This document shows, in pieces, positions 1-9,032 of a stretch of DNA of 64,000 bases (positions within the stretch are counted from its first letter, which is position 1; each line of letters opens with the position of its first letter). Both the position numbers and the translations under genes were made by a program. Below the pieces are notes generated by a model, which was not told the origin of the DNA, ran no database searches, and saw only the letters and a program-made list of their open reading frames with translations. The DNA is from Nonomuraea glycinis (lineage in GTDB: Bacteria; Actinomycetota; Actinomycetes; Streptosporangiales; Streptosporangiaceae): the NCBI RefSeq assembly GCF_014646515.1, contig NZ_BMNK01000006.1, forward strand, positions 186,001 through 250,000. The letters run 5' to 3'.

Positions 1-59
1 TACGGCGCGCCACGCTGGAGGACACCTACATGGCCATCCTGAAGAAGGAGGAAGGATGA
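1..59 (+). CDS. ABC transporter ATP-binding protein, C-terminal end only
   Basis: The last 18 codons of an upstream gene, read from base 3, end RRATLEDTYMAILKKEEG and stop at 57-59. The pattern L-E-D-x-Y/F near the C-terminus is typical of ABC-2-type export ATPases. The stop overlaps the ATG of the following permease (ATGA), which supports translational coupling and a two-component exporter. The catalytic domain lies outside the window, so the call rests on this tail and on the neighbour. Confidence 0.7.
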   Translation, partial: RRATLEDTYMAILKKEEG

Positions 60-910
60 ACCCGACGTCGTACGCGGCCCGGCTGGGGCTGTCCAGGGGC
101 TGGATCGAGTTCAAGCACAGCTTGACCAACCCGCAGGACATCGGTTTCACCATCGTCACGACGGCGGCCTTCGTCGTCGTGCTCTACTTGCAGCGCGACG
201 CCAAGGTGCCGGGCACCGACCTGTCCCTGGCCGCGGCCACGCTGCCGGGCGTCCTCGGCATCGGCATGGCCTTCAACGGGCTCTCCGGAGCCGTCGGCGC
301 GCTGGCCGTCGAGCGCGAGGACGGCACCCTGCTACGGGCCAAGGCGCTGCCGCAGGGCATGGTCGGCTACCTCGTCGGCCGGATCGTGTCGCTCTCGCTC
401 GCCGCCGTGTCCGGCCTGCTGATCGTGCTCGTCGCCGGCCTGTTCCTGGTGCCGGAGCTGACCGGGGCGGGACTCGGCGCATGGCTCACCGTGGCGTGGG
501 TGGCCGCGCTGGGGCTGGTGGCCACTCTGCCGTGGGGCGCGGTGATCGGCTCGCTGGCCAACAGCCCGCAGGCGGCAGCGGGCCTGTCGATGCTCCTGTT
601 CGGCGCGCTCTCCAGCGTCTCCGGCATCTTCTATCCGATCACCGCGCTGGCCACCTGGCTGCAGGCCGTCGCCCAGGCGTTCCCGCTCTACTGGCTCGGC
701 CTCGGCATGCGCGCGGCGCTGCTGCCGGACGCGGCGGCCGCCGCCGAGCTCGGTGGCTCCTGGCGGCCCCTGGAGACGCTCGGCGTGCTCCTCGCCTGGT
801 CCGTCGCCGGGCTCGTGCTGGCGCCGCCGATCCTGCGCAGGATGGCCAGGCGCGAATCGGGCTCGCTGATGATGGCGCGCCGCGAGCGGGCACTGCAGCG
901 CATCGGCTGA
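56..910 (+). CDS. ABC-2 type transporter permease
   Basis: A 284-residue integral membrane protein with about six hydrophobic segments (roughly residues 28-47, 57-80, 105-130, 138-160, 165-195 and 240-258). It has the ABC-2 permease layout: a cytoplasmic N-terminus, a VEREDGTLLRAKALP stretch after the second segment, and a late FYPITALATWLQ loop. It would form the channel of an exporter with the ATPase ending at 59. The start is fixed by the 4-base overlap and the GGAGGAAGG ribosome site at 47-55. The substrate (drug, lipid or peptide) cannot be told. Confidence 0.9.
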   Translation: MNPTSYAARLGLSRGWIEFKHSLTNPQDIGFTIVTTAAFVVVLYLQRDAKVPGTDLSLAAATLPGVLGIGMAFNGLSGAVGALAVEREDGTLLRAKALPQGMVGYLVGRIVSLSLAAVSGLLIVLVAGLFLVPELTGAGLGAWLTVAWVAALGLVATLPWGAVIGSLANSPQAAAGLSMLLFGALSSVSGIFYPITALATWLQAVAQAFPLYWLGLGMRAALLPDAAAAAELGGSWRPLETLGVLLAWSVAGLVLAPPILRRMARRESGSLMMARRERALQRIG

Positions 911-924
911 GAAGATGGGCGACG

Positions 925-1158
925 ATGAGCGAGACCGTCTACAACCGCATCGCCCTGCTGCGCGCCGAACGCGGAGTCACCCGCAGGCAGCTGGCCGACA
1001 CCCTCGGCGTGCACTACCAGACCGTCGGCTACCTCGAACGCGGCGAATACAGCCCCAGCCTCTACCTGGCGCTGCGCATCGCCGACTACTTCGACGTGCC
1101 CGTCGAGGTGATCTTCTCCACCACGCCCTTCCCCCGCATCGGTGAGCGGACCGGCTGA
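925..1158 (+). CDS. Small XRE-type helix-turn-helix regulator
   Basis: A 77-residue protein that is almost wholly one HTH_3 (Cro/C1) domain: [21 protein letters not shown] forms the helix-turn-helix and [21 protein letters not shown] the closing helices. Such minimal regulators often follow ABC-2 exporter genes and control them. It starts 14 bases after the permease stop and was probably co-transcribed. The ligand and operator are unknown. An alternative start at 915 lies in another frame and gives no HTH. Confidence 0.85.
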   Translation: MSETVYNRIALLRAERGVTRRQLADTLGVHYQTVGYLERGEYSPSLYLALRIADYFDVPVEVIFSTTPFPRIGERTG

Positions 1159-1193
1159 GGGTTTCTGTCGGTGGGGTCGCCTACATTGGCAGG

Positions 1194-3299
1194 ATGCGAC
1201 CGGTGACAGATTTGCAGCGGAAGGTGGCGCCCTTCGAGGTCGTCACCGAGATGACTCCCTCCGGCGACCAGCCGACGGCCATCGCCGAGCTGGAGCGCCG
1301 CATTCTGGCCGGAGAGAAGGACAACGTCCTGCTGGGCGCCACGGGCACGGGCAAGACGGCCAGCGTGGCCTGGCTCATCGAGCGGCTGCAGCGGCCCACG
1401 CTCGTCATGCAGCCCAACAAGACGCTCGCCGCCCAGTTCGCCAACGAGCTGCGGGAGATGCTGCCCAACAACGCGGTCGAATACTTCGTCTCCTATTACG
1501 ACTACTACCAGCCTGAGGCGTACGTCCCGCAGAGCGACACCTACATCGAGAAGGACTCCTCGATCAACGACGAGGTGGAGCGGCTGCGTCACTCGGCGAC
1601 CAACTCGCTGCTCACCCGCCGCGACACCATCGTGGTCGCCTCCGTCTCCTGCATCTACGGCCTCGGCACGCCTCAGGAATACGTCGACCGCATGGCCCGG
1701 CTGCGCGTCGGCATGGACGTCGACCGCGACCAGCTGCTGCGCCGCCTCGTCGACATGCAGTACGCCCGCAACGACCTCGCCTTCACCCGCGGCACCTTCC
1801 GGGTGCGCGGCGACACCATCGAGATCATCCCCAAGTACGAAGAGCTCGCCGTCCGGATCGAGATGTTCGGCGACGAGATCGAGAAGCTGTCCACCATGCA
1901 CCCGCTGACCGGCGAGGTCATCACGGAGGACGAAGAGCTCTACATCTTCCCCGCCTCCCACTACGTCGCCGGCGAGGAGCGGATGACGGCGGCCGTCACC
2001 GGGATCGAGGCCGAGCTGGCCGAGCGACTGTCGGAGCTGGAGCGGCAGGGCAAGCTGCTGGAGGCCCAGCGGCTGCGCATGCGCACCACCTACGACCTGG
2101 AGATGATGCGGCAGATCGGCACCTGCTCCGGGATCGAGAACTACTCGCGGCACATGGACGGCCGCTCGCCCGGCAGCGCGCCCAACACGCTGCTCGACTA
2201 CTTCCCCGAGGACTTCCTGCTCGTCCTCGACGAGTCCCACCAGACCGTGCCGCAGATCGGCGCCATGTACGAAGGCGACGCCTCCCGCAAGCGCACCCTG
2301 GTCGACCACGGCTTCCGGCTGCCGTCGGCGCTCGACAACCGGCCGCTGAAGTGGGAAGAGTTTCTGGAGCGGATCGGGCAGACGGTCTATCTGTCGGCCA
2401 CCCCCGGGCCCTACGAGCTCGGCCGGGCCAAGGGCGAGGTCGTCGAGCAGGTCATCCGGCCCACCGGGCTCATCGACCCCGAGATCGTCGTCAAGCCGAC
2501 CAAGGGGCAGATCGACGACCTGGTGCACGAGATCCGCGAGCGGGCCGAGCGTGATGAGCGGGTGCTGGTCACCACGCTCACCAAGAAGATGTCGGAGGAC
2601 CTGACGGACTATCTTCTGGAGCTCGGCATCCGGGTGCGTTACCTGCACAGCGAGGTCGACACGCTGCGGCGGATCGAGCTGCTGCGGGAGCTGCGGAGCG
2701 GGGACTACGACGTGCTGGTGGGGATCAACCTGCTGCGCGAGGGGCTCGACCTGCCCGAGGTGTCGCTGGTCGCCATCCTGGACGCCGACAAGGAAGGGTT
2801 CCTGCGGTCGGAGACCTCGCTGATCCAGACCATCGGGCGGGCGGCTCGTAACGTGTCCGGGCAGGTGCACATGTACGCCGACAAGGTGACGCCGTCCATG
2901 GAGCGGGCCATCGACGAGACCAACCGGCGGCGGGCCAAGCAGGTGGCCTACAACGAGGCTCGGGGGATCGATCCGCAGCCGCTGCGGAAGAAGATCGCGG
3001 ACATTCTGGACTCGTTGCAGCGGGAGGACGCTGATACGCAGCAGCTCATGGGGGGTGGGCGGCAGCAGTCTCGGGGCAAGGCGCCGGTGCCTGGGTTCGC
3101 GGCCAAGGCGGGGCAGCATGCTCGGGCCATCGCTGGGGAGCTGCCTCGGGCGCAGATGGAGTCTTTGATCGAGTCGTTGACTGAGCAGATGCATCAGGCT
3201 GCGGCTGATCTGCAGTTCGAGGTGGCTGCTCGGTTGCGGGATGAGATCAAGGAGCTTAAGCGGGAGTTGCGGGATATGCGGGAGGCTGGGGTCAAGTAG
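1194..3299 (+). CDS. uvrB: UvrB, excinuclease ABC subunit B
   Basis: The 701-residue DNA-damage recognition helicase of nucleotide excision repair; it receives lesions from UvrA and recruits UvrC. Visible are Walker A GATGTGKT (about residue 48), the beta-hairpin [12 protein letters not shown] that clamps DNA, the DESH box, helicase motifs V/VI including QTIGRAARN, and the C-terminal UVR motif near residues 655-690. Length is normal. The ATG at 1194 has no clear Shine-Dalgarno, but a TACATT hexamer at 1182-1187 sits 7 bases upstream, so the mRNA may be leaderless. No lesion or frameshift was seen. Confidence 0.98.
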   Translation: MRPVTDLQRKVAPFEVVTEMTPSGDQPTAIAELERRILAGEKDNVLLGATGTGKTASVAWLIERLQRPTLVMQPNKTLAAQFANELREMLPNNAVEYFVSYYDYYQPEAYVPQSDTYIEKDSSINDEVERLRHSATNSLLTRRDTIVVASVSCIYGLGTPQEYVDRMARLRVGMDVDRDQLLRRLVDMQYARNDLAFTRGTFRVRGDTIEIIPKYEELAVRIEMFGDEIEKLSTMHPLTGEVITEDEELYIFPASHYVAGEERMTAAVTGIEAELAERLSELERQGKLLEAQRLRMRTTYDLEMMRQIGTCSGIENYSRHMDGRSPGSAPNTLLDYFPEDFLLVLDESHQTVPQIGAMYEGDASRKRTLVDHGFRLPSALDNRPLKWEEFLERIGQTVYLSATPGPYELGRAKGEVVEQVIRPTGLIDPEIVVKPTKGQIDDLVHEIRERAERDERVLVTTLTKKMSEDLTDYLLELGIRVRYLHSEVDTLRRIELLRELRSGDYDVLVGINLLREGLDLPEVSLVAILDADKEGFLRSETSLIQTIGRAARNVSGQVHMYADKVTPSMERAIDETNRRRAKQVAYNEARGIDPQPLRKKIADILDSLQREDADTQQLMGGGRQQSRGKAPVPGFAAKAGQHARAIAGELPRAQMESLIESLTEQMHQAAADLQFEVAARLRDEIKELKRELRDMREAGVK

Positions 3300-3790
3300 C
3301 CCCCTTTGTGCGTCTTGGGGTGCGTGGCCGCGGAGGTGGGCGGGCGTTCCGGCCGACCGCGATTGCCTGGGGTCTGGTGATGTTCGCCTTCGGCCTCGGG
3401 CGGGTGCGGCGGTACTTGGCACGGTCTTAAGTCGGCCGGAACGCCCGCCCACCTCCGCTCGACTGTTCCCGGCCTGCTCGTTGCCGGGCGCCGTGGTGCG
3501 GGCTGGGGCTTCGGGGTTTGCCGGCATCGCCGATGCTGAAGCACGTCGCTGGGCTCCGGTGCTGGGAGCTCGCCGTAGCTGAAGCCGTCACTTTCCGGCA
3601 CACGTGCGGGTTGGTCGCCGCAGCGACGAGCTGACCTCTCACGGTCGCTCGCCCTCCGTAGCGGGCATGATGTTCGCCTTCCGCTTTTGTGCTTGTGCCT
3701 CTGTCGCTGGCGGTTTTGGTGGCGGGTCGGGTCGTCCGTCATCGCTTGCGCCGTGGCCGGGGATAGCAGAGGGCTGGGATGGGGTTGATG
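3300..3790. other. Non-coding island between uvrB and the flavoprotein gene
   Basis: 491 bases without a convincing gene: short open frames on both strands have no recognisable protein character. It holds a perfect 28 bp inverted repeat (3330-3458) and a 14-base direct repeat, TGATGTTCGCCTTC, at 3378-3391 and 3668-3681. The first bases resemble part of the xerD-parA intergenic region near 20276 (CCCCCTTTG then G/C GCGT), hinting at a dispersed intergenic repeat family. Convergent genes flank it. Confidence 0.6.
3330..3458. repeat. Perfect 28 bp inverted repeat with 73-base spacer
   Basis: Bases 3330-3357 are the exact reverse complement of 3431-3458. The arms run from GCGGAGGTGGGCGGG to TTCCGGCCGAC. 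In RNA this would form a very stable 28 bp stem with a large loop. It could serve as a transcription terminator for uvrB, be a REP/MITE-like element, or be the footprint of a lost mobile element. No transposase gene lies inside the spacer. Confidence 0.85.
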
Positions 3791-4786
3791 TCAGGCGGTG
3801 GCGGTGAGGGCTGTGTTGGTGTCGGCGGTGGTCAGGTGGGCGTTGATGTGGGCGGCGGCCAGGGCGCCTGCTGCGGCGGAGGTGCCCACTTGGGCGGCCA
3901 GGTCTGTGGCGTTGCCGGCGACCCATACGCCTGGGACCTCGGTGGTGCCGGCCATGCCGGAGGCGAAGCGGGAGCCCATGTTGTCGGGCAGGTCCTCCAT
4001 CGGCAGCTTCAAGCCGTTCAGGCCCTCGGTGCGGGCCCGCATCCGGGTGGCGACCGCGAGGACGCGGCGGGCCACGACCGTGCCGTCGGTCAGGCGCACC
4101 CCCGCGATGCCGCCGTCCTCGCTCGTCACGACCTCCTGCATCGGGGTGTCGATGATGCGGATGTCGCGGGCGGCGAAGCGCGCTCGGGTATCGTCGTCGA
4201 GATCGGTGCCCTGGGTGAAGTAGACGAGATCGTCGGTCAGCTGGCGGAACAGCATCGCGTGGTGGATCGAGGCGGGGCCGGTGGCGAGGATGCCGATCGG
4301 TTCGTCGCGCACCTCCCAGCCGTGGCAGTACGGGCAGTGCACCACACCGTGCCCCCAGTGCTCGGCGAGACCGGGCACGTTCGGCAGTACGTCCCGCAGG
4401 CCGGTGGCCACCAGCACGCGGCGTGCCGTCACCGTGCGGCCATCGGCCAGGCCGACCTCGAAACGCAGATCACCGTCGAGGGTCGGGGCGGCCGGCTCGG
4501 CAGAGGTCACCTCTCCGAAGACGACCCGGCCGCCGTACTGGCGCACCTGCTCCCGGCCGCGCTTGAGCAGCTCTGTGGGCGGCGTGCCGTCCAGCACGAT
4601 GAAGCCGTGCATGGCATCGGCAGGCGCGTTGCGGGGCGTCCCGCTGTCGATCACGATGACCGAACGGCGGGAGCGGGCCAGCATCAGGGCACCGTTCAGG
4701 CCCGCGGCGCCGCCGCCGATCACCACGACGTCCACGGTCTCACCGGGCAGTGCGTCACTCGCGTACGCGGAAGTCCGTACAGACAT
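3791..4786 (-). CDS. NAD(P)/FAD-dependent oxidoreductase, thioredoxin-reductase-like, with CxxC
   Basis: A 331-residue flavoprotein. The N-terminal FAD site is VVIGGGAAGLNGALML; the middle has the redox pair CPYC followed by HGWEVRD; an NADPH domain follows; and the C-terminal FAD contact is VWVAGNATDLAAQVG. It resembles small bacterial members of the thioredoxin reductase superfamily whose disulfide partner is not established. The ATG at 4786 is chosen because AAAGGA lies 6 bases upstream and the FAD motif falls about 18 residues in; the frame stays open further upstream without protein character. It is divergent from the methyltransferase at 5105, with regulator remains between. Confidence 0.9.
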   Translation of the reverse strand: MSVRTSAYASDALPGETVDVVVIGGGAAGLNGALMLARSRRSVIVIDSGTPRNAPADAMHGFIVLDGTPPTELLKRGREQVRQYGGRVVFGEVTSAEPAAPTLDGDLRFEVGLADGRTVTARRVLVATGLRDVLPNVPGLAEHWGHGVVHCPYCHGWEVRDEPIGILATGPASIHHAMLFRQLTDDLVYFTQGTDLDDDTRARFAARDIRIIDTPMQEVVTSEDGGIAGVRLTDGTVVARRVLAVATRMRARTEGLNGLKLPMEDLPDNMGSRFASGMAGTTEVPGVWVAGNATDLAAQVGTSAAAGALAAAHINAHLTTADTNTALTATA

Positions 4787-4879
4787 GTCGCGTCCTTTCG
4801 TCGTTAGGGCCCGGCCCTTCGGGCCCTTCTGTACTTCTGTGTACGACGCTAGGTCCGTCTTGCACCAAAGGCATATGAT

Positions 4880-4896
4880 ATTGCTTATGGAGCAAT
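4880..4896. promoter_or_regulatory. Palindromic operator candidate
   Basis: ATTGCT, five bases, AGCAAT: a perfect 6+6 inverted repeat in a locally A+T-rich stretch between the divergent flavoprotein and methyltransferase genes. It overlaps the presumed start of the decayed XRE regulator, as an autoregulated operator would. Function is inferred from position and symmetry only. Confidence 0.45.
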
Positions 4897-4995
4897 AAAT
4901 CGGTGACGTTGACGGCCTCGTACGCAAATACATCCGGGCTCTGCGGGTCGCACAGGGCTGGTTCCTGGAAGAGCTGGCCGCCCGCGCCGCCAACG
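4887..4995 (+). pseudogene. Remnant of an XRE-family regulator, nonsense plus truncation
   Basis: From ATG 4887 the frame reads MEQ, then TAA at 4896-4898, then continues IGDVDGLVRKYIRALRVAQG and WFLEELAARAAN before homology-like character is lost near 4995. The second part looks like the first half of an XRE helix-turn-helix (R-x-L-R-x-A-Q-G-W-x-L-E-E-L-A-x-R-A). In intact relatives, as I recall them, a Glu codon stands where TAA is, and the recognition helix follows RAN. Both the stop and the missing second half indicate a dead gene. Confidence 0.65.
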
Positions 4996-5048
4996 CGCCC
5001 GCCGTACGGGGGCGTCTTGCGCGTGGGGCACCGTTAGGCGGCAACATC

Positions 5049-5079
5049 TTGCGTATAACGGGAGGTGTCATGCTATCTA
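5049..5079 (+). promoter_or_regulatory. Possible promoter for the methyltransferase gene
   Basis: TTGCGT (5049-5054) and TATCTA (5074-5079) are separated by 19 bases and lie just upstream of the ATG at 5105. The -10 match is good and the -35 fair; the spacer is on the long side. Confidence 0.35.
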
Positions 5080-5104
5080 GGCAAAGTCGCCTTAGGGTGG
5101 CGGC

Positions 5105-5974
5105 ATGACCCACGTACACCCGCACACTACCGACCACGGCGCGCAGCACGGTCATCACCAGCAGGACGACGCCGATCAGGCGGAGATCCTCGACCTGGAC
5201 GCGGAGGTCCTGAGCGAGCACATCGACTCCATCATCGCCTGGCTGCCCCTGAAGAGCAGCCCGCGCCATATCGTGGACCTGGGTTCCGGCACCGGAGCAG
5301 GCACCTTCGCTCTCCTCGACCGCTTGCCCGAGGCGCACGTCCTGGCCGTCGATGCCTCGCCCGGACATTTGCAGCGCCTGCGGAAGAAAGCGTGCGCCCA
5401 GAAGGTGGATGACCGCGTACGCACCGTCCAGGCCGACCTCGACGCCGCCGACTGGCCCGACCTCGGCACGCCGGACCTGGTCTGGGCCTCGGCCTCGATG
5501 CACCACATGGCCGATCCCGATCGCGTGCTGCGCAACGTCCACCGGATGCTCGCGCCCGGCGGGCTGTTCGCCGTCGTCGAGTTGGCTGGATTCCCCCGCT
5601 TCCTGCCCGAGAACGCTCCAGAGGACCGGCCCGGCCTGGAAGACCGCTGCCACGCAGTGACCGAACACCTCCACGCCGAACGCATGCCCCACCGCGGCGC
5701 TGACTGGGGGCCGATGCTGACCGCCGCCCAATTCACCCTCGAAGGCGAGCGCACCATCGCCGTGAACATCGAAGGCTCGCGCAGCGAGGCCGTCGGCCGC
5801 TACGCGCTCAGCAGCCTGCTACGCATCCGCGGTGCCGTCGCACAAGCGCTTCCCGCCGCGGACCTCGCCGCGCTCGACCGGCTGCTCGACACGGACGGCC
5901 CGCACAGCATCCTGCGCCGCGACGACCTCTCGGTACGCACCGAGCGCACCGTCTGGGCAGCACGCCTCAGCTGA
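5105..5974 (+). CDS. Class I SAM-dependent methyltransferase
   Basis: 289 residues. SAM-binding motif I is VDLGSGTGAGTFALLDR near residue 60, the acidic strand-2 end is VLAVDASP, and motif IV is WASASMHHMADP with the following LAPGGLF. The first 25 residues are histidine-rich (HVHPHTTDHGAQHGHH), which could bind a metal. The target is unknown. Association with the CxxC flavoprotein across a shared control region recalls a recurring actinomycete neighbourhood, which suggests one regulated unit. Confidence 0.88.
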   Translation: MTHVHPHTTDHGAQHGHHQQDDADQAEILDLDAEVLSEHIDSIIAWLPLKSSPRHIVDLGSGTGAGTFALLDRLPEAHVLAVDASPGHLQRLRKKACAQKVDDRVRTVQADLDAADWPDLGTPDLVWASASMHHMADPDRVLRNVHRMLAPGGLFAVVELAGFPRFLPENAPEDRPGLEDRCHAVTEHLHAERMPHRGADWGPMLTAAQFTLEGERTIAVNIEGSRSEAVGRYALSSLLRIRGAVAQALPAADLAALDRLLDTDGPHSILRRDDLSVRTERTVWAARLS

Positions 5975-6258
5975 TCCGCGATCTCCACGCCGGCCAGCCT
6001 TCGTGACGGAGGAGAGGGGCACGGCCGGGCTGTTGAGCGCTCCGGTCTCAGCGGAACGTTCCCTCGTGGCTAGCTCCTGGTGAGACCAACGGCAGCGAGA
6101 TCTCCCGGGATCGGCCGCCGGCCCGTGCTGCCTCTGCTCGTGCTGCCCTGCTCGAGGTGCGGCGAGATGCGCTTCGCTCTTGGTCGTGATGCCGTCGGTC
6201 ACTCGACCTGTCGCTTGGTACCAGGGCCAGGGGGACCCTGCTCGATCTCCTCAGCGTG

Positions 6259-7860
6259 TTATGTGAGCAGTGGGAGTGCTGGGAAGGTGTGGTTCTGCCA
6301 CAGCAGTCGCGAGGTCTCTTCTAGGTAGCGGGCGACCGTTGGCGGTGTGTCGAAGAGCTGTGCGAGGCGGTGGGTGGTGTCGTACGGAGGCCAGCCCGGG
6401 TCGCCGTGTGCGGCGAACGCCGTCCACGCACTGCGGATCTGCGCGGACAAATCCTTCGCCGCTGGGGAGGGCGGGTCGCCGATCAGCATGGCGGGCCGTC
6501 CGCTGCTCAGGTTGCCGAAGACGAGCGGCACGTCCAGGCCGTGGCAGGCGCCGAGGGCGCCGTCCATTCCCGGGGCGGGCCAGGTCAGTTCGTAGAGGTG
6601 GACCTGGCCGCCCCCGGCGAGCTGCGCGTCGGCGAGGTGGAGGCTCGGCATGCGGAACAACCAGTCCGCGTTGACCAGCTCGTACAGCTCCTCATCGGTC
6701 GCGGCCGGGAAAGCCTCCCGGTAGCGGCGTGCACCGTCCGGGCCGGGGGCGAGCATGCGCAGGGCGGTCTCGGTCTGCTCGGGCGTGACCTGGCCGAGCA
6801 CGCCGTCGATCAGGCTGAACAACCGGTGCTCGTCACGCGTGTGCCCGACGAGGAGTTCGACGTCCTGGGCGGCGCTGTCGGCCAGCGCCTGCCAAGGGGT
6901 CGCCGGCAGGACGTCACCGTCGACAACCGGTGCGAACGGGATCGGCCGGTGGGTGATCTGCCCCCAGCGCTCCCGCCACTGGACCATCTCCGCGAAGATC
7001 GCGTCGCCCGCGCCGGGCAGCCGGGCCGGGGCCACCGCCGACAGGCCGGACACCGTGGGCCGTACCCCGAGCTCGGCGGCGCAGGCGGCGGCGATGTCGG
7101 CGGCCAGCTCGGGGGAGAAGAACGTCCCGGGTACGCTCTGCGCGACCGCCCGGCGGAAGAGCCCGGCGGCGCGCGGCATGGCGAGCAGCGCGGCGACTGA
7201 TCCGCCGCCCGCCGACTGCCCGAAGATCGTGACCCGGTCCGGGTCGCCGCCGAACATCCGGATGTTCTCCCGTACCCACTGCAGGGCCGCGACCTGGTCG
7301 AGCAGTCCCCGGTTGGCCGGGGCTCCGTCGATCTGCGCGAACCCCTCGATACCGAGACGGTAGTTGAGGGTCACGACCACGGCTCCGCTCCCGGCCAGGT
7401 GCCCGGCGTCGTACTCCGGGAGGCTGGAGTCGCCCATGGCGTAACCGCCGCCGGGGATCCACACCATCACCGGGAGCCCCGCCGCCGGATCCGGTTCCGG
7501 TGTCCAGAGGTTGACCGTCAACCAGTCGTCGCCGTCGTCGCCAGTGGTGGCCTGGGCCGTCCTGAACACGCCGGACTGCGGGGGCGGCGGGCCGTACGCG
7601 ACCGCCGGGCGAACCCCGTCCCAGCCGCGCACCGGCTGCGGCGCGGCGAAACGATGGGCGCCGACCGGCGGCTCGGCGAACGGGATGCCCCGGAAGACTG
7701 CCAAGCCTGCTTCCCGGCCACCGAGGAAGCTCGCTAGGTCCGCTGAGTCCGGCTGGCGGTCGCCCCGGAAGGCCGCCTCCCGGACGCCGCGGAGAATGCC
7801 GGCCGGTGTGCGGACTTCCGGCTCGGACTCGGATGGCTTGCTGGATGCGGTGACGGCCAC
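6259..7860 (-). CDS. Type B carboxylesterase
   Basis: A 533-residue alpha/beta-hydrolase. The nucleophile elbow is FGQSAGG (Ser near 216), the oxyanion loop IPGGGYAMGD, the catalytic His likely in GACHGLDVPL, and the family mark FRGIPFAEPPVG. It should hydrolyse carboxylic esters; the substrate is unknown. An insertion of about 30 residues (near residues 25-55) lies between the N-terminal strand and FRGIPF. No signal peptide is seen, so it is probably cytoplasmic. The start is GTG at 7860, preceded by GGAGAGGAA about 8 bases away. Confidence 0.93.
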   Translation of the reverse strand: MAVTASSKPSESEPEVRTPAGILRGVREAAFRGDRQPDSADLASFLGGREAGLAVFRGIPFAEPPVGAHRFAAPQPVRGWDGVRPAVAYGPPPPQSGVFRTAQATTGDDGDDWLTVNLWTPEPDPAAGLPVMVWIPGGGYAMGDSSLPEYDAGHLAGSGAVVVTLNYRLGIEGFAQIDGAPANRGLLDQVAALQWVRENIRMFGGDPDRVTIFGQSAGGGSVAALLAMPRAAGLFRRAVAQSVPGTFFSPELAADIAAACAAELGVRPTVSGLSAVAPARLPGAGDAIFAEMVQWRERWGQITHRPIPFAPVVDGDVLPATPWQALADSAAQDVELLVGHTRDEHRLFSLIDGVLGQVTPEQTETALRMLAPGPDGARRYREAFPAATDEELYELVNADWLFRMPSLHLADAQLAGGGQVHLYELTWPAPGMDGALGACHGLDVPLVFGNLSSGRPAMLIGDPPSPAAKDLSAQIRSAWTAFAAHGDPGWPPYDTTHRLAQLFDTPPTVARYLEETSRLLWQNHTFPALPLLT

Positions 7861-8055
7861 TTTGCGGGTTCCTCTCCGTTCCTGCTCGGCCGAGCATCTC
7901 AGGGCGGGCCATCTACCGGCAAAGCATTAAGGGGCAGCCCAGATGGGTGGGAAACCTGCATTGAGTTGACTTTTGGCGCCTTCCGGAAATGTTGCTCCGT
8001 GCGCCGAAGCCGTCCCTGGTCGGCGACCGGGCAGTGGGGGTTGGTGACGGTTGGG

Positions 8056-8916
8056 TCAGCGGAAGGCTGGGGCGTTGCGGTGGGCCCAGTGGGTGAAGGG
8101 GGTGGCGGTGCGGCCGAGGATGCGTTCGATGTCGGGGCTGATGCGCTGCTCGGCCGGGGTGGGGGTGCCGATGATGGCCAGGGTGGTGTCGGCGATGGGT
8201 TCAGGCATGAACTGGAGCATCTGGGTGCGGGCCTCGTCGTGGGTCTGCTCGATGAAGCGGATCGGCTCGCCGAGTGCGTCGCCGATCGCCGCGGCTCGTT
8301 CGCGGGGGGTGGTGAGGGCAGGGCCCGTCAGGACGTACGTCCGGCCGGTGTGGCCGTTCTCGCGCAGGGCCACGGCGGCGACTTCGGCGATGTCGTCCGG
8401 GTCGACCGTCGGAAGGCCGACGTCGCTGAAGGGGGCGGCGACGGTTCGCCGAGTACGGACGGGCTCGGCCCAGGCGTAGGCGTTGGAGTGGAAACCGCCG
8501 GGGCGCAGGATCGTCCAGTCCATGCCGGACCGCTGGACGGCGTCTTCGATGGACTGGCCCATCTTGCCGTGCGAGGGGGACTCTGGGCGGGTTGCCACGC
8601 CTTGGGAGGACAGCAACACGACGCGGGTGATTCCGTTGGCCTTGGCGTTGCTCAGGGTGGTGCTGATGATGTCGCTGGGGTTGTCGGCCACGGCCACGAA
8701 GTCGCCGGAGATCAGCAGGAACATCGCGTCGGCGCCGGCGAGGGCGGGCAGGATGCTTGCCGGGTCGGCCAGGTCTGCGGCGACGGCCCGCACTCCCTGC
8801 GGCACGTCGGCGGTGGTGATCTTCCGTGAAACGGCCGTCACCGGCTCGCCGGCCTGGGTGAGCAGCCGGACCAGCGTGCGTCCGACGTTTCCGGTCGCTC
8901 CCGTTACAACGATCAT
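8056..8916 (-). CDS. NmrA-like NAD(P)-binding reductase
   Basis: 286 residues starting MIVVTGATGNVGRTLVRLL, the GxxGxxG dinucleotide motif of atypical short-chain dehydrogenases of the NmrA/quinone reductase 2 type. The typical Y-x-x-x-K pair is absent, as usual for this class, so it may be a redox sensor or an NAD(P)H-quinone reductase. AAGGA lies upstream of the ATG. It is single-gene, facing the esterase's start, with a repeat-like operator directly upstream. Confidence 0.88.
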   Translation of the reverse strand: MIVVTGATGNVGRTLVRLLTQAGEPVTAVSRKITTADVPQGVRAVAADLADPASILPALAGADAMFLLISGDFVAVADNPSDIISTTLSNAKANGITRVVLLSSQGVATRPESPSHGKMGQSIEDAVQRSGMDWTILRPGGFHSNAYAWAEPVRTRRTVAAPFSDVGLPTVDPDDIAEVAAVALRENGHTGRTYVLTGPALTTPRERAAAIGDALGEPIRFIEQTHDEARTQMLQFMPEPIADTTLAIIGTPTPAEQRISPDIERILGRTATPFTHWAHRNAPAFR

Positions 8917-8925
8917 ATCGATTCC

Positions 8926-8946
8926 TTAGTTAGTTGACTGACTTAG
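8926..8946. promoter_or_regulatory. Operator-like repeat upstream of the NmrA-like gene
   Basis: A run of TTAGTTAGT, TGACTGACT and TTAG gives overlapping AGTTAGT / ACTGACT half sites with dyad symmetry, 10 bases upstream of the ATG at 8916 (minus strand). HxlR or MarR regulators of NmrA-like genes bind similar A+T-rich dyads. No such regulator is encoded next door. Confidence 0.4.
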
Positions 8947-9032
8947 AAGAACCGTAGCACAGGTGGGATGGTGGGTGAGTTGGCTGACTGGGATTTCTGT
9001 CAGGCACACCTGGCGAGCCAAGGATCGCCGAG

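Noticed and set aside
1086-3527. A very long open frame on the minus strand opposite uvrB (over 800 codons)
   Set aside because: Its translation is Arg/Pro/His/Leu-rich with no domain; uvrB on the other strand is complete. High GC leaves stop codons rare in the antisense frame.
3604-3807. Small plus-strand gene in the island after uvrB
   Set aside because: 67 codons, no domain, runs into the opposite gene, and has no ribosome site.
5975-6258. Gene fragment or transposase relic between the methyltransferase and the esterase
   Set aside because: No frame gives recognisable protein; I could not name anything in these 284 bases.
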